DNA of 64,000 nucleotides from Antitrichia curtipendula (lineage: Eukaryota > Streptophyta > Bryopsida > Hypnales > Leucodontaceae), in NCBI GenBank assembly GCA_951230915.1, contig OX579634.1, positions 13,728,725 to 13,792,724 on the forward strand, written 5' to 3'. The translations under genes were made by a program, and so were the position numbers. Below, one piece after another: positions 10,591 to 23,128 of this stretch; position 1 is the first letter of the stretch, and each line of letters starts with the position of its first letter. Under the pieces are notes generated by a model. The model was not told the origin of the DNA. It made no database searches and saw nothing but the letters and a program-made list of their open reading frames with translations.

Positions 10591-11838
10591 TTAACCTCTA
10601 AAGTCCCATTGTCCTTATGAGAGACAACATGGATTTTGGGCAGGTTCCTTTGATCTCAATTTTTATTGAAACTTTTTGAAACTTTTTGATAAGATAAATT
10701 TTTTTATTAGATTTCTTCTAATATAATTTTTATTTCAATTAGTGCCTAGGAGCAAAAGTTATGCCACAATAACCTCAAAATGGGGGAAACCCTAAACCCA
10801 AAAAAAATCATAGAAAATTGAAATAAAAATTGAAATATTATTTTCTTGTAGATAATATATATTTTTCTAAATGTAAAGCTTTGATTCATTCCATTTGGAT
10901 TAGTAATGTGAAAATTATGGAACTTTTTATTTTGCAAGCAATTAGAGCAATTTCTTTAACCCCTAAATGCCCAAGGCCTTTTTTGGGCTTCTAGGAGTTT
11001 GCTCTAAATTGAACAAAAAGCCAAAATTTTGATAAGTTGAAATTTAAAAGAAAAATTGTAACCATATAAATTCAAATTAGATATATTAAAGACCACATAG
11101 AAAAAAAAAACCACAACAATATCACTTATGGAGCTATGGATTAAAAGATTATAATGTTTGATTATGAGGGTGTTAAAATTGCAAAAGTGATTTGAAGTCT
11201 TTCAATCTTCTTTTCACATGTCAAATCTAAAAAATTGGTCACCAAAAAAATATGAGGATAAAGGGCCTAACATGCATAACCCCAAATTTCCAATCAATTT
11301 ATGGCTTCTCAAAATCTACACTAAATTTTTTTCTCATGTGATTTTTTCTCCAAGATCTAGTGTATTTGAGGCTCATTTCCAAGAGCCCTCAACACTACAG
11401 ATAGTCAAGATTGTAATGGATATCCTTGCACAAAATCTTGAATAGAAAAATCATAATCAATCATTTTCAAAATCAAATTCTTGATGCTAAAACTAGACTT
11501 CAAAAACAAATTTTCAAAAATGTGAACTACTAAAAATAACAACTTGGTTAGGTTTTATTTAACTTCAAAGTATTTTTGAAACCAAAATTTGGTGCCTCGG
11601 GAATTTAGGGATTAAAGAAAATTTTCTTTCACTTTTAATGCTAATATTTTTTAATCTATAAGGTCTAAAATCACAAAACTTTTATCACATGATCTAAGAC
11701 AAGTGTAGAAGATGATCTTATAGTTAGTCTTTTTTGTTTAAGTATTTTAAACAAAAATTCATATGTGAATGTAGCAGAAGTGGTAGTTTTGAATGGTTTT
11801 TGACAAAAGAAAAATGGCCTCGGGACTCTAGGGATTAA
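10591..11838. mobile_element. TTAA-flanked element, subfamily C, carrying a nested TTAA element
   Basis: Outer ends are TTAACCTCTAAAGTCCCATT and GGACTCTAGGGATTAA. Removing the inner insertion (10956-11615) leaves about 590 bp that lines up with 7808-8410. The host sequence on the two sides of the insertion (AATTAGAGCAATTTC, then AAGAAAATTTTC) is continuous in the other copies. Non-coding. Confidence 0.7.
10956..11615. mobile_element. nested TTAA-flanked element
   Basis: A 660-bp element with ends TTAACCCCTAAATGCCCAAG and (complement of the right end) TTAATCCCTAAATTCCCGAG, 16 of 20 identical. It interrupts the subfamily C repeat exactly at a TTAA. The open frame at 11218-11445 inside it has no recognisable product. 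Confidence 0.7.
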
Positions 11839-14462
11839 AGTGAAACTTTGAAAGCCTAAACTTCAATGTTACCTAATGAAAGAAATCTTGAAATTCAACC
11901 TCTACTAGTTTTTGTTTTTCATTTTAAAGAAGGAGCTAGTTGTTCGACTTATTTCTTCAATACTCATGCAGTACTTGGGTGATACTTGATGATATTATAT
12001 GAAAACTAGGTGATACCTAGGTATAATTTGATTACGGATTGTAAAATACAACAATCATCTAGCTATTTTGATCCAAAAAAATAAAAATTTGATTCAAAAA
12101 AGTAGCCAACATCTTTTGACCACAGTCAATTGGTGAAAAATCGTGCATGAAAAAAACTTTGACCTCTACAATATTTTTTCTAATTTGTGCCTCCCAACTC
12201 CAACCTAGGTGAAGTGTCCGTGGGACAATGGTCAGCTTGGGGGTCCATGAAGGAATGACTATTTGAAGAAAATTTTCAGCCTACCTATTAATTGCCACAA
12301 AATACACCAACGTCCATGATTGTATTAGCACAAAGTAAAGTAGAAAGTTCTAAAAGCACATTGGCTCTAAAATTGTTCACCTCCTCAAGTGTATACTATT
12401 TGTACATGTTGCTTTTTTGTAGCCTTCAGCAATGTATATGCTATGTATATATTAGGGGTTGGATGATTTTAGAGCCCCATTCCATTTCAACTTTAAAATT
12501 TCATAACTAAATCCACAAAGCTTCAAAAAATATGAAACAACTTTGATTAGATGTCTATTCTACTTGTCTTTCAAGGAAATTCACTAAAAAATATTTCAAA
12601 AAACTTTGCCTCCCTAAAATTTAGTATCAATCCTAGGTGGGTGATTTATGACTCCCCTACCTTAAATGGTTTCCAACAAGGTATATTCTTCATGTGTACA
12701 CTATAATTAATTTTTAAATCAAACATAGAGGTTTTGCTTGTCAAGATTATGGTAGAACCATCCATCACCAACCAATACCCAATTGCCAACCACTAGGGGG
12801 TATCAATTTCAGTACAAGCTAGAATACAATACCATGATTATGTTTTGGGATAGTTATATTAATGCTCCAAGGTCGTGATGCCAAATGTCCTTAACTTTGA
12901 GTGCTCAAGTTAGTAGCAATTACTCTTATAGTGATCAATTATGAATGACTCTACAGACTTAAAATGGGTTGAGGCCAACTTTTGGCTTCAAAAATTCATA
13001 GTAAATTCCATTTAAGAAAATAAACCACGAAAATTTGACAATGCCCATCATTTCTATCTTCCTACAAGGTTGTAAATTCACGTTGCCTTCTATTGCTCTA
13101 GAACATATACATAATTGCTTAAGTGATCAACCATGGGTGGTTCTACCATAGTCCTTTCATGTTGAGAATGGAAAATTGTCCCAGTACTGCCACTAAAAAG
13201 AAGAAAAATAATGATCTGGACATGTCAATTTAATTTTGTATCATTCTCCAAATTTAGACCATAAGTGTAGGTTAAGGCACATTGATAACAAATATCTAAC
13301 CTTATAGAGTGCAATGCACTTACAATAGGTATTGAACCACCCATTACCAGAAGTTTAAATTTTTGACTTTTTTTACACACCCTAATTTGTAGTTAAATAA
13401 ATCAAATGTGGACATTTTTCTTTTTCACAACATGTTCTACATGACTATGTAGAGGTGCCCATGATGTCAAAGTGTGATAAATTATGTTAAATCAAAGTGT
13501 GTAGTGATGGTATGAAAACAATCCATAAAGGACTTTAACAAGGATATATTCCGTCCAAAAGATATATGCTCATGTGAAAGTGGTTAAAAGTATCATCAAA
13601 TCCATTGAAAAGGAAATGATAGTAAAAAAGAAACAAGGGGAAAGGAAAGAAAAAGAAGGTGAATGAAAGGAAAGAAAAGGATTATAAGCAATGAAATACT
13701 TAGTTGCCTACAAGTGCATGACATATGTAAAGAAGTACGGAGTACTTTTTATTTGTTTTATTGCCTTGAAGGAGGGAAGGGGTGGAGGGAAGGAGGGAAA
13801 TAAAGACATAAGGACACATGTACTTGAGGGCATATGTACATAATACATACATGTTCAACTTGCATTGATGGGGAGTACTTGAGCCAATGGTAAACTAGAA
13901 GTTCAAGTGCAATAAACATTAGAGGAAATCTAGATTGTTTGATTGCATAAAAATGTGCAACTAAAATAAACTTAAAATAATAATAATAGTTTTTATTTAT
14001 TTATTTATCTATGTGATCTCTTGGTGTGCCACACAAGATTGGGGCCTAAATTTCCTTTTTCAAAAACAAAACAAAAAACAAAAAACTTTTTTTTTCTGGA
14101 TTTGTACATCAGCCGAATGTCAACTCCATATGGGCCAGATTTTCTGTGAATAAAATGTGTAGCCGAAAGTGCAGATACACTTGAACACAATCACAATCAA
14201 GTATGTGCAAGTGCATATATACTCAAAGGTATGTGAACATGGCCTGGCTTTCAATTGGTTGAGTCTGGTTGGCTCTTGTGATTTGTTTTTCATTTATCAA
14301 GGGAGTCCTTTTGGCAATGAATTTGAAACTTAAATAATAAATAACAAATCAATTGGTCTATTCATTTGAAATCCCAGCCTGAACCAAAATTCAGTCTCTG
14401 CACTGATTCCAGCTTTGAGTGCATAGTGACACTTTGTGCGCACAAAAAATTTAGTGAAAATT
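11839..14462. other. AT-rich intergenic stretch
   Basis: No gene, RNA gene or clean repeat boundary recognised. A purine-rich tract (GGAAAGAAAAAG type) lies at about 13622-13680 and another at 13770-13800. Short open frames at 12292-12510 and 14005-14190 have no protein-like features. Confidence 0.4.
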
Positions 14463-15307
14463 TTAACCCCAACCCATTCCTCTTATAATTTTGGGAGGGT
14501 GCAAAAGTTTTTTAAATTAAAATTAAAATTTCAACACCCCCCCATCCCCTCTTATAATTTTGGGAGGGGGGGATTGCAAACAATCAATATGGGATAATCT
14601 CATATTGTCGTCTCTATATCCCATTGTCCGTATTCATATATGGTTGTATCGTATGCATATTTGTGCCGTATTCCGTATGTACATATGATGGTTATTGGTT
14701 TTGGGGGGGTGGGGGGGGGGGGGATTTTTAAAAAAATGAATCGGACGACTTCTGATTTTTGTGGTTTGTGTGTGGTGGGGGACACACACAACTGTGTTGC
14801 CTCTTTTCACTGGATTGTTCCGTGTGAAATTCCTAAACCAGTTCCCAATCGCATTCTCACCTCTTTCGTCTCCAAGACTCATTCCCCTTGTTGCAAGAAC
14901 AAGCAAACCACAAGCAATACTTTCAAAAGAAATTCTTTCGAAATAATTGGGGTTGCATTGCACCTAAACCCAAGCTTATCCCGCATCACAATGTAACGAA
15001 AACAATGTAACGAAAAGATGCGTTATGTCCATTTCTTCCCCACCCCTCCTCCTCCTAAAATTGACAATCATTGATTTAAAAAAAAAAAATCCCCGTCCCC
15101 CTCAAATGCCATTGATCTTGAATACGGAATACGGAATACATATATCAAATATCAAATATGAGATGCAAATATAGTTATGATACAGAAGATGGATACAAAT
15201 ACGAATATGGATGGATAAATTCCATATTAATTGGGTTGGGCAAAGTCAGTCTAAAATTACAAATAAGGAGGTGGGTGGTAGGGTTGGGTGGGATGGGTTG
15301 GGATTAA
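14463..15307. mobile_element. TTAA-flanked element with CCCCAACCC ends and a less AT-rich core
   Basis: The ends are TTAACCCCAACCCATTCC and the complement of GGGATGGGTTGGGATTAA, 16 of 18 matching, both bounded by TTAA. A second pair of imperfect inverted segments (CGTATTCCGTATG near 14668 and AATACGGAATACGG near 15119) lies inside. The central 14760-15000 is clearly less AT-rich and has open frames on both strands, so it may be captured host sequence, but no protein is recognised. G and C homopolymer runs occur at 14537-14544, 14570-14576 and 14703-14722. Confidence 0.6.
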
Positions 15308-15938
15308 AAAATTAAATTAAATTGTTTAAATGTTTAAACCAATTAATGAATCTTTTGAGTACATTTCTTCACAATGTACTCAAAAGATGCATCAAAAGAT
15401 GCACAGTTGTGTCCTTTTGCTCTTTTCTCTTCATTTGTCCAACCTCGTGGCTTGGCTGTTTTGTATTGTGTTTTTTTAATGCAGTGGGTTTCCCATTTGT
15501 TCAAAAAAAAAAGAAAAAAAAAAGATGCATTAACTGCACTAACAATTTCCTTTGCATTTTTGGCAATTTACAATATTATTACTACAAACACATAGCATTC
15601 TATAGAATTGTTAGCTATTTGTATCAATGACAAAAGGAAAAGTATGGCAATATATTGTAATTTTTTAACCAATTTTTCTTGAAGTATCATAGAAGGCCCA
15701 TTTTTCAAATAGCAAATTGGTGATATATAGCCACCAATTAAAGTAAACTCTAATTGGCACCAATTGGTACATTCACAGTAGAAGGACCCACTAAAATTGT
15801 AACTGGTGCTTAAGTTTACTTAAATTCACTCCCAAAGTCTGCTCTAATTTGAATATTACTTGCAATTTGTATAGGAGAAATGTTCATTGTCTTAACCCCT
15901 AAACTTCTTTGATTATATTTTTACCGAAACTGTCATTT

Positions 15939-16331
15939 CTAAGGTGGAAGCACTCAAAACCGTCACTTTAAGGAATTCAGCATACTTGGAGGCATCATTT
16001 CAAAAAAATAAAAAAATTCTGATGTTAGTGAGAGAAAATCATGAATTTTCCAAAAAAAAATTAGATTTTTCAGAAGTCATATGTAATTTCTATGATTTTT
16101 CAAAGTTGTGGGTCTCTAGATCACTGGAACCATCATGTAGGTGCACCCAAAACTGAACCCTGCGGAAATCAGATCTTAAGCCAGTCAGATATTGGTAAGT
16201 GTCCTTCAAATATGTCAGCCAATTAAAGCCAAGCATTTGGCTGACGGATTAACTAAAGTCTAGGGACATAATTTGGTGAGTCTAGGGTCCATGGTAAGGT
16301 ACAGGGACGGGAATGGGTGTTTTCACCTTAG
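15939..16331. mobile_element. small TA-flanked TIR element nested in a TTAA element
   Basis: Inverted ends CTAAGGTGGAAGCACTC and (complement) CTAAGGTGAAAACACCC, 13 of 17 identical. The uninterrupted copies read TTTCTAGTACAAG here; this copy reads TTTCTA, insert, TAGTACAAG, so a TA was duplicated. The 70-codon open frame inside has no recognised product. Confidence 0.65.
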
Positions 16332-16510
16332 TACAAGTTCCAAATTTTTGAAAACCCCCACCATTTTTGGACACATATAACGATATGATCTTGTCGTATG
16401 TTGGTTTGGAAAGATGTGGAATTTTTCTTAAAAATTTCCACCATGTGGATTGTAAGATATTAGTGCTTCAAGTGACAAAAATCCTTTTGGGGCCTTGCAA
16501 AAAAATCAGG

Positions 16511-17027
16511 TAAGGTAAACCAGCCTATGACAGGCAGATTGCCTGGTTTGCCTTGTTGAAATTTTGAATTTTTTTTTTCATATAAAGGCAAACATGAAAA
16601 ATTGGTAGAACAATTGAAATTTTATTTTTTTGACAAAATATGAATTTGTTACAGATTTTTGAAGTGAATTGGCCAGATGGCTCAAAACAGTCTGTAGACT
16701 ATCCCACAACCATCAAAAACTATACCCATGGTGGTCATCAAACCACCCAATGCAGTTACAATATTTTCTAACATGGACATGACATAAAGGAATAAAAAAA
16801 GTTAGTTCATGTAATGAATTACACTAGAAAGGGACGAGTTCCTAAAACAGTCTCTAACATCTCCATCACCATCATACAAAACATTGATTTCAGCCATCAA
16901 CCTACCTAATAAAGTTTTGCTTACATTAATTAGAAAAAACCTGGCACAGATTGATGGAAAACTGTAATGGGTCATCTTATAGATGTCTGTATTAGGCACT
17001 TGGCCTGTCATAGGTTGGTTTACCTTA
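16511..17027. mobile_element. TA-flanked MITE, copy 2 (GGTAAACC ends)
   Basis: A 517-bp homologue of 7042-7589 with ends TAAGGTAAACCAGCCTATGA and its complement. It splits a subfamily A repeat between CAGG and GCTGC; in other copies that site reads CAGGGCAGCTGC or CGGGCAGCTGC. Non-coding. Confidence 0.75.
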
Positions 17028-17708
17028 GCTGCTCTCACAAGATCACATTTGTATGAAAAAATGTCCATGTTGGTGGTGCTTCTTTGGATTCATTCTTCAA
17101 GGCAAGTTGTTTACATGCTTGAAAATTTCAAATCATTTGCAATTGTACAACATATAGGAAAAAAATAGTAAGTAGAAAGAAGTAGAGAATGGTTCAAAAT
17201 GTGGAATTGTAAATTATTTAGTTATGCAGTTGAAAAATGCCAATCCCAAACTTCCAATGGTTGTAATGTTGTAATAAAAAATCTACATCCTATGATTTTA
17301 TTTTATTTTTTAAATATTAAAAATTGAGTTAAATAAAGGACTTCAAAGTTTATTTTAGAGTAGAGAATCCATAATTGCCTGCAAACTAAAACTCCTCATA
17401 ACTTTCATCTCATTAATCAAAATGGAATGATTCAAAGCTTTCCACAAGTATATAAATCTAGAAAACCAATTTCAATTTTTTGCTTATGAAAAAAGTGATT
17501 TTTAAAATCTGCCCGGACTATCCAACTGAGAAGAAAATCTACATATCATACAATAACTTTTTAACCATGTAGTCAAAAGTTATAAAAATTGTTGGGCCTT
17601 AAAGAAAAACCTTGTCCATATGACGGGTGAAAATCTCAAAGAAAAAAATTCTATTCATTGTGAGCTGCCTAAAATCTCTATGTTGCCAAAGAAACACAGT
17701 TTGCTACT

Positions 17709-18637
17709 TTAACCCTTTAAGTTCCTTGACTATGTTTTCACCAAAAACGCTCCAAAACTGCCATTTCTAGTACAAGTACCAAATTATTTATTTATTTTTT
17801 ATACATGTAACCATAGAATCTTGTAGCATGCTCACTTGAGAACATGTGGTAAAAATTTCAGAAATTTCCACCGCATGGATTGCAAGATATAAGCATTCAA
17901 ATTCACTGAAATTGTTTTTTGGGCCCTGCAAAAAACAGGGCAGCTGCACTTCACAAGCTCACTTTTCTATAAATAAATGTCCAAAATGGTGGTGCTTCTT
18001 TGGATTTTTTTTCCCAGACAAGTTGGCTACATGCTTAAAAAATTTCACATCATTTAGAGTTGTACAAGACATAGGAAAAAATAGTAAGTAGAAAGAAGTA
18101 TGGAAGGATTCAAATTACAAAATCGTTAGGAATTTAGTTATAGAATTGAAAAATGTCAATCTCATTGGTTGAAATGTTGTAATAAACAATCTACATCCAA
18201 TGATTTAATTTTTTTCAAAAAAAATTGAAAATTGACTAAGATAAAGGACTAAAAAGTTTATTTTAGAATAGAGAATCCTTTAACTGCCTACAAACTAAAA
18301 CTCCTCATAACTTTTGACTCATTGATCAAAATAAAATAATTCAAAACTTTCCACATAATTATATATAACTCTAGAAAACCAATTTCAAATTTTTGTTTAT
18401 GGAAAAAGTTATTTTTTTAATCTGCCCGGAATGCCCAGATGGGAAAAAAATAACGTATTAGGCCATAAGTTTTGACTCATATTTTCAAATGTCATGAAAT
18501 TTAGTGCATATGAAAGATATTCATTGTCCCCACCATTTATAAAAATTTCAGCCTAAATTATGCAAATCTCCAGTCATAGGTACCTGCTCAAATTTTCTAT
18601 GTTGCCAAAAAATGCATAATAGTCCTTTAGATGTTAA
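17709..18637. mobile_element. TTAA-flanked element, subfamily A
   Basis: A 929-bp copy directly following 15892-17712 in the same orientation and sharing the TTAA at 17709-17712. Starts TTAACCCTTTAAGTTCC and ends CCTTTAGATGTTAA. Uninterrupted, so it is a useful reference copy. The open frame 17846-18091 is repeat sequence. Confidence 0.7.
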
Positions 18638-18891
18638 TGATTAAGCTACATTATTCAATAATCGTTTTGGTCGTATTCAAATTTTTGGCATATGATAAGG
18701 ACTAAAAAGTGTTTGTAACTAGTCTTTAGGCACCAAGATAAGGTCCCATTTGGATGAAAGTATCTAGAAAATGGATGAATATTTGTATTTATTGCCAACA
18801 AAAATATTACATATAAGGGCAGATTGGTTGAATCTTTATTTATAAATTATATTTAGGACTATTATAATTTATTTTTGTTCATTTATATAAC

Positions 18892-18892
<1 letters not shown>

Positions 18893-18933
<41 letters not shown>
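18893..18933. repeat. (TA)n microsatellite
   Basis: About 20 uninterrupted TA units. Confidence 0.9.
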
Positions 18934-18936
<3 letters not shown>

Positions 18937-20274
18937 GAATATTTTACACGTTGTATAGTAAAAAAATCAATGTATTTATATATATTCTCTAGAATTTGAT
19001 CATAATGATGCTTGTTTGATTTTTCTTTGGCTCTCCCAATCTCATCCATTTCTTTTGAAATTCTTTAGAAAGAATCTAACTTAAAGTTCATTTCTTTGTG
19101 GGAAAGGCAACTTCTATTTTTTTAAAACCACTATTGGCTACAATTCTATGCCTTAGATTTTTTTAATCTAATAATAATAATACTGATCTAGTTTTAGACT
19201 TGATGTAGTAGCCATAAACTCATAAATAAAATTCTCCACCTCTTCTTGGTATTCCATATGATTTTTTTGTAAATAAAAAGAAGTAAGTAAGCAATTAGGA
19301 TTTAAAGAAGAAATATTCTTGTAATAAGTAAAAAAAAATTATTTATTTATTTATTTATAAATAGTATTTACAAATGCTAAGATTTCATATCATAAAAAAA
19401 AATTAAAATTGAAACTTAATATCAATGTTGAACTTTGAAAATATATAATAATTCAAATTTATAAAATGAAAAAAATTACTTTAATAAACCACATACTGAA
19501 TCCCATATTGGTATCACTGAAATTTTTATGTGGTAATATCCAATAATTTTTAATGATATCCAAATGGGGTATCTCCAATCTTGCTAATTGTTGTAGGATA
19601 TAAGTTTTTTAATGATTGTATTTAAGATGTGAATGCAAGTTGTAAGAACATGTAAACCTTAGTTGTTAATAACTCTTTAAGTTTGTCAATTTCTTCTATT
19701 GATTGTCTGATAATGTGATTTTTCTTGTGTGATTGTGCATACCTATAAACATCAATCTTAGCTAAATAATTTTTTTAGATGAATGCAATAATAATCAAGT
19801 TCAAAGAACACTATAAGTATAATTATTTTAATGAAACCTCAAATGAATAATATAGTTATATCTATCTAATTTAAAATGATTTTTTTGGTATTATACAAAA
19901 TAGATTATAATGTAATCGAGGTGGAATCTATTTACATAGCTGGCTTATTAATGAAAGTATCAAGTTGCCAACCAATCATGACCATGTCTCCTCTTCTCTT
20001 CTCCTCGTTCAACATATCATTCGTGCTCGTACGTAAAATTTAAAAGATCATAATATTCTTGACACTTCTAAATTTTAAGAAATTACCAATATATATACCA
20101 AATATACTCTCTCCTTCTATAAGTACATACAATTTTAGATAATTCAGTCATTTTATATATATCAAATTTACAATTTTTTTTATTTTTTATTTTTTTACAT
20201 TTAATAACTTTGCTTACAATTATAGGAATTGATATTTCTACAACTTGTAACTTCTATATATCATCATGAATGCC

Positions 20275-20276
20275 GC

Positions 20277-20307
<31 letters not shown>

Positions 20308-20308
20308 G
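20275..20308. repeat. (ATT)n microsatellite
   Basis: About 11 uninterrupted ATT units. Confidence 0.9.
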
Positions 20309-20886
20309 AAAATGATTTTTTTTTCATAATTTAAAAAAAATTGATTTTTTAAATATATTTTTGTTTTTAATTCCCCTTATGAGCTTTCCATTGCTCTTCA
20401 AAAGTAAAAGTTTTATTATAAGGGGGACATATGAGTGTATTTGAAGATATTTCATTTATTATATAGAATTATGTTTATAAAATTTTCTAAGATTCAAAAA
20501 AAGTTTATCAACAAATATAAAGCTATGTTTTAGGAGTCATTATTGTCTACACAAGTTGACCAACCTCAAAGGTTTGCTTGCTCATTTTTGGATTGCTCAA
20601 TTTTGTAATTTGATTATTTTTCTCTTTCACCTTAACGGTATGTGTTAAAGACGGGAAGCAATTGGAGTTGAAGCTAGTGAAAGAATTAAACTTACGGTCT
20701 CTTCTCTATCAATTATATTATAAGTGAATTGGAATTCATCTTGTTTAGATAGTACTTTCTATGAGGATGGAAGTTGGACGGTGATATGGTTGCATTTCTA
20801 TATTGTTTCAACTCGAAATTTATTTGGATTTAGGATTTTAGGATTTAGAGATTTGTTTGGGTTTAAGATTTAAGGTTTTGCTCAAA

Positions 20887-21132
20887 ATGGGTCATGCAAG
20901 GCAAAAAGAGGTTGAAGGAGATAGAGAAGCAAAGCTAGCTAAGCGAGTGCATGAAACAAATAGAAAAAATAGGGCAAAGTATAGGAGGGAAGAGAAATTG
21001 AGATTGGAGGCTCTGGAAAGGTTGCAGCCAAACACTTTAGAAAATGAGGACTTAGAACATGACACTAGTAATGAGGAGATTGGTTGGGTCTATTGCCATA
21101 TAAAAAAGGAGGCTTGCATATACTATTCATGA
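20887..21132 (+). CDS. short charged open frame, doubtful gene remnant
   Basis: An 81-codon frame from the first ATG. The N-terminal two thirds is rich in Lys, Arg and Glu (AKLAKRVHETNRKNRAKYRR, then EEKLRLEALERLQPN), as in a helical nucleic-acid-binding or coiled segment, and unlike the Phe/Ile/Asn-rich noise frames around it. Downstream, about 21270-21440 has protein-like segments broken by stops (for example YAMRRDHQLSRNVIEVAVIY). The whole may be a decayed gene or transposon protein. Family not recognised. Confidence 0.3.
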   Translation: MGHARQKEVEGDREAKLAKRVHETNRKNRAKYRREEKLRLEALERLQPNTLENEDLEHDTSNEEIGWVYCHIKKEACIYYS

Positions 21133-22029
21133 CATGATCAATGGTTAGGGTGCCAAATTCCAGAGAACAATTTTAGAGCACTTCTTGGAGTACCCTATTA
21201 TAGAACCAATTTTGCCACAATATGTTGTTCTACAAAGAGAGCTAGATCTGTGTTGAATTGTATGCAAAGGGTTCTTTAACGCTTGGTCTTCTTTCAAGTA
21301 TGCAATGAGAAGGGATCACCAGCTTTCTAGGAATGTGATTGAAGTCGCTGTCATTTACATTGGAGACAATCAATGTGTAGAGGTAGCATCTTGGTGTATT
21401 GGGCTAAACAAGTGGATGATGTGTAAGGCTAAACAAGAAGATAGTGTGTAGGGCAGTGATACAAAGACACTTATTGGATGAAAGAGAAGAAAGAGAGAGA
21501 AATATATGCAAAAGTAGACTAAAAGAAGATAAAAGACATGCTCTTAGTCTTCAATTGATGTTGTGGTCACATAGTGGACAAATGAGACTAGGGTCAGCTT
21601 GTCCAAGAAGGATGTTAAAAAAAGCGTGTCAGAGTGCGGAGATTCATTTACCATGCTCGTCATTGGCTTAAAGATAGCTAGGTGCATGTTTCTTAAGGAT
21701 TCCTATCAAAACTCACCTTTTTCTTTATTGTGGTTGTCATTGTGTTGTTTGTTACCGTGCTTTTTCAAGACAAAATTCTATTTTCTAGTTTATTGGTCTT
21801 GTTTAAATTCTAATTCCAAGACCTTGTTGGGTATTTTAATCCTCAAGTGTGTTCACCATCAAGTTTTTTTGTTTGGATTCCAATCCATCTAATTTGAATC
21901 CTAGTTTTGTGATTCATAGGATGGAATCTAACATTCCAACCAAGAAAGTCCTTTTTGTCCAAACTCTAGTAGATCAATTCTAGTTTCACAAACTTGTTTG
22001 GAATTTGTATTGGTCCATAAGTCTAAACT

Positions 22030-22296
22030 TGCATTAGATGAGACTTGGGGGTCTAGGAGGGCCATTTTAGGCTTATTCCTGGCATTGTTAGCTCGGCAGT
22101 TAAAGAACGCTGCTATCAAAAAAAAAAATTTAAAGAAAAAAAAAGATGAAATTTTTATTTTTTTTATTTTTTGAAAATAATAATTATTTTTATATGACGT
22201 GGTAATCTCTGTGCCACGTCAGGCAACTGCTGCAATGCAGTTCCGTGGGATGGGAACCCTGGGGATCTCACAACCCTAGACTGCAGGGGCTGAAAA
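22030..22296. repeat. dispersed repeat with GACGTGG...CCACGTCA core, copy 2
   Basis: A diverged copy of 4828-5096 in the same orientation. It has GGGGGTCTAGGAGGGCC near the left end, ATGACGTGGTAATC then GCCACGTCAGGCAACTGC, and CTGCAGGGGCTGAA at the right end. Non-coding. Confidence 0.6.
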
Positions 22297-23000
22297 TCCT
22301 CTAACAAATTCCGAACTCTTTCCGTTATACTACAAGTTTGCCTTGTACTATTAGAATGAAGGATATAGTGTTGTAGTCGGTGGATGTTTGGGTGATTGTT
22401 CTTTTGAGATTGGTACGTAATTGTGATTAATTACTCTTGTTGTATGCAACAATTAGATTTTTACATGTCTTTTAAGGCAACACACAATCAAGTGGAGGTC
22501 TTTTATGTACATTTCCATAGACTACATCCATAATTTGTTAGACAACTACGAGATTTCAGCACATATTGCTAGTGGAAATTACCATTGGATTCAACAACAT
22601 GCATTCATTGAAGTTCCATATTGGTTAAGAGGAATCAACTTGTACTTGCTAGTGTCTCATTTTTTATTTTTTGTAAGCCAATGTCTAGTTATATAATGAT
22701 GGGACTGGTTTTTTGACAAGGCAAACATCATATATATAAAAAGAATAGTTGTATTGTATCCTATCTGTGAAGGTCAAATATTGCATAACTTAGCTTGAAT
22801 AAAATGAAAGAATAAAGACTACAATGTTTAGTTATTGCCACTTTGCAACATAGAGGTCAATGTGGGCATTATTAAGCACTGTGGCATGGGGTGCTGTAGA
22901 AAAAAGTCCCTCATTATAGGGCGTTATGCACTGGTTATAGTGCCTGGCACTTGTTATGGTGCCAGGTACTATAATTGGCTTGCTCCCGAGTGCTTAACGC

Positions 23001-23128
23001 AGTGGGAGGCCCCACCATGCGGGCCTCCCGTTGTGTGAGCGCCCCACCCTTTAGGCTCAGGCTCCTGCCCTCGCCCTCGAGGCAGGGCCCTCACACGACG
23101 GGAGGCCCTCGTGGTGGGGCATCCCACT
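23001..23128. repeat. GC-rich palindrome
   Basis: Arms of about 45 bases pair with few mismatches: AGTGGGAGGCCCCACCATGC on the left against GTGGTGGGGCATCCCACT on the right, continuing through GGGCCTCCCG. The loop is also G+C-rich. It stands out sharply from AT-rich flanks. A smaller hairpin (GGCACTTGTTATGGTGCC) lies at about 22947-22964. Likely a foldback transposable element. Confidence 0.7.

Larger units (their letters stand above)
15892..17712. mobile_element. TTAA-flanked element, subfamily A, with two nested MITEs
   Basis: Starts TTAACCCCTAAACTTCTTTG and ends at the TTAA at 17709-17712, which is also the first base block of the next copy. After removing the inserts 15939-16331 and 16511-17027 about 915 bp remain, the same length as other subfamily A copies (17709-18637, 32363-33296, 57940-58844). 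Shared landmarks are CTGCCATTTCTAGTACAAGT, TTGGTGGTGCTTCTTTGGAT and AAAACTCCTCATAACTTT. No coding frame. Confidence 0.7.
18638..20886. other. very AT-rich intergenic stretch with microsatellites
   Basis: Contains a (TA)n run at 18893-18933 and an (ATT)n run of about 11 units at 20275-20308. No gene or bounded element recognised elsewhere in it. Confidence 0.5.

Noticed and set aside
14640..14996. 118-codon plus-strand open frame with a Gly run
   Set aside because: The Gly run is a G homopolymer and the frame starts inside a transposon arm. The core may be captured sequence but no protein is recognisable.
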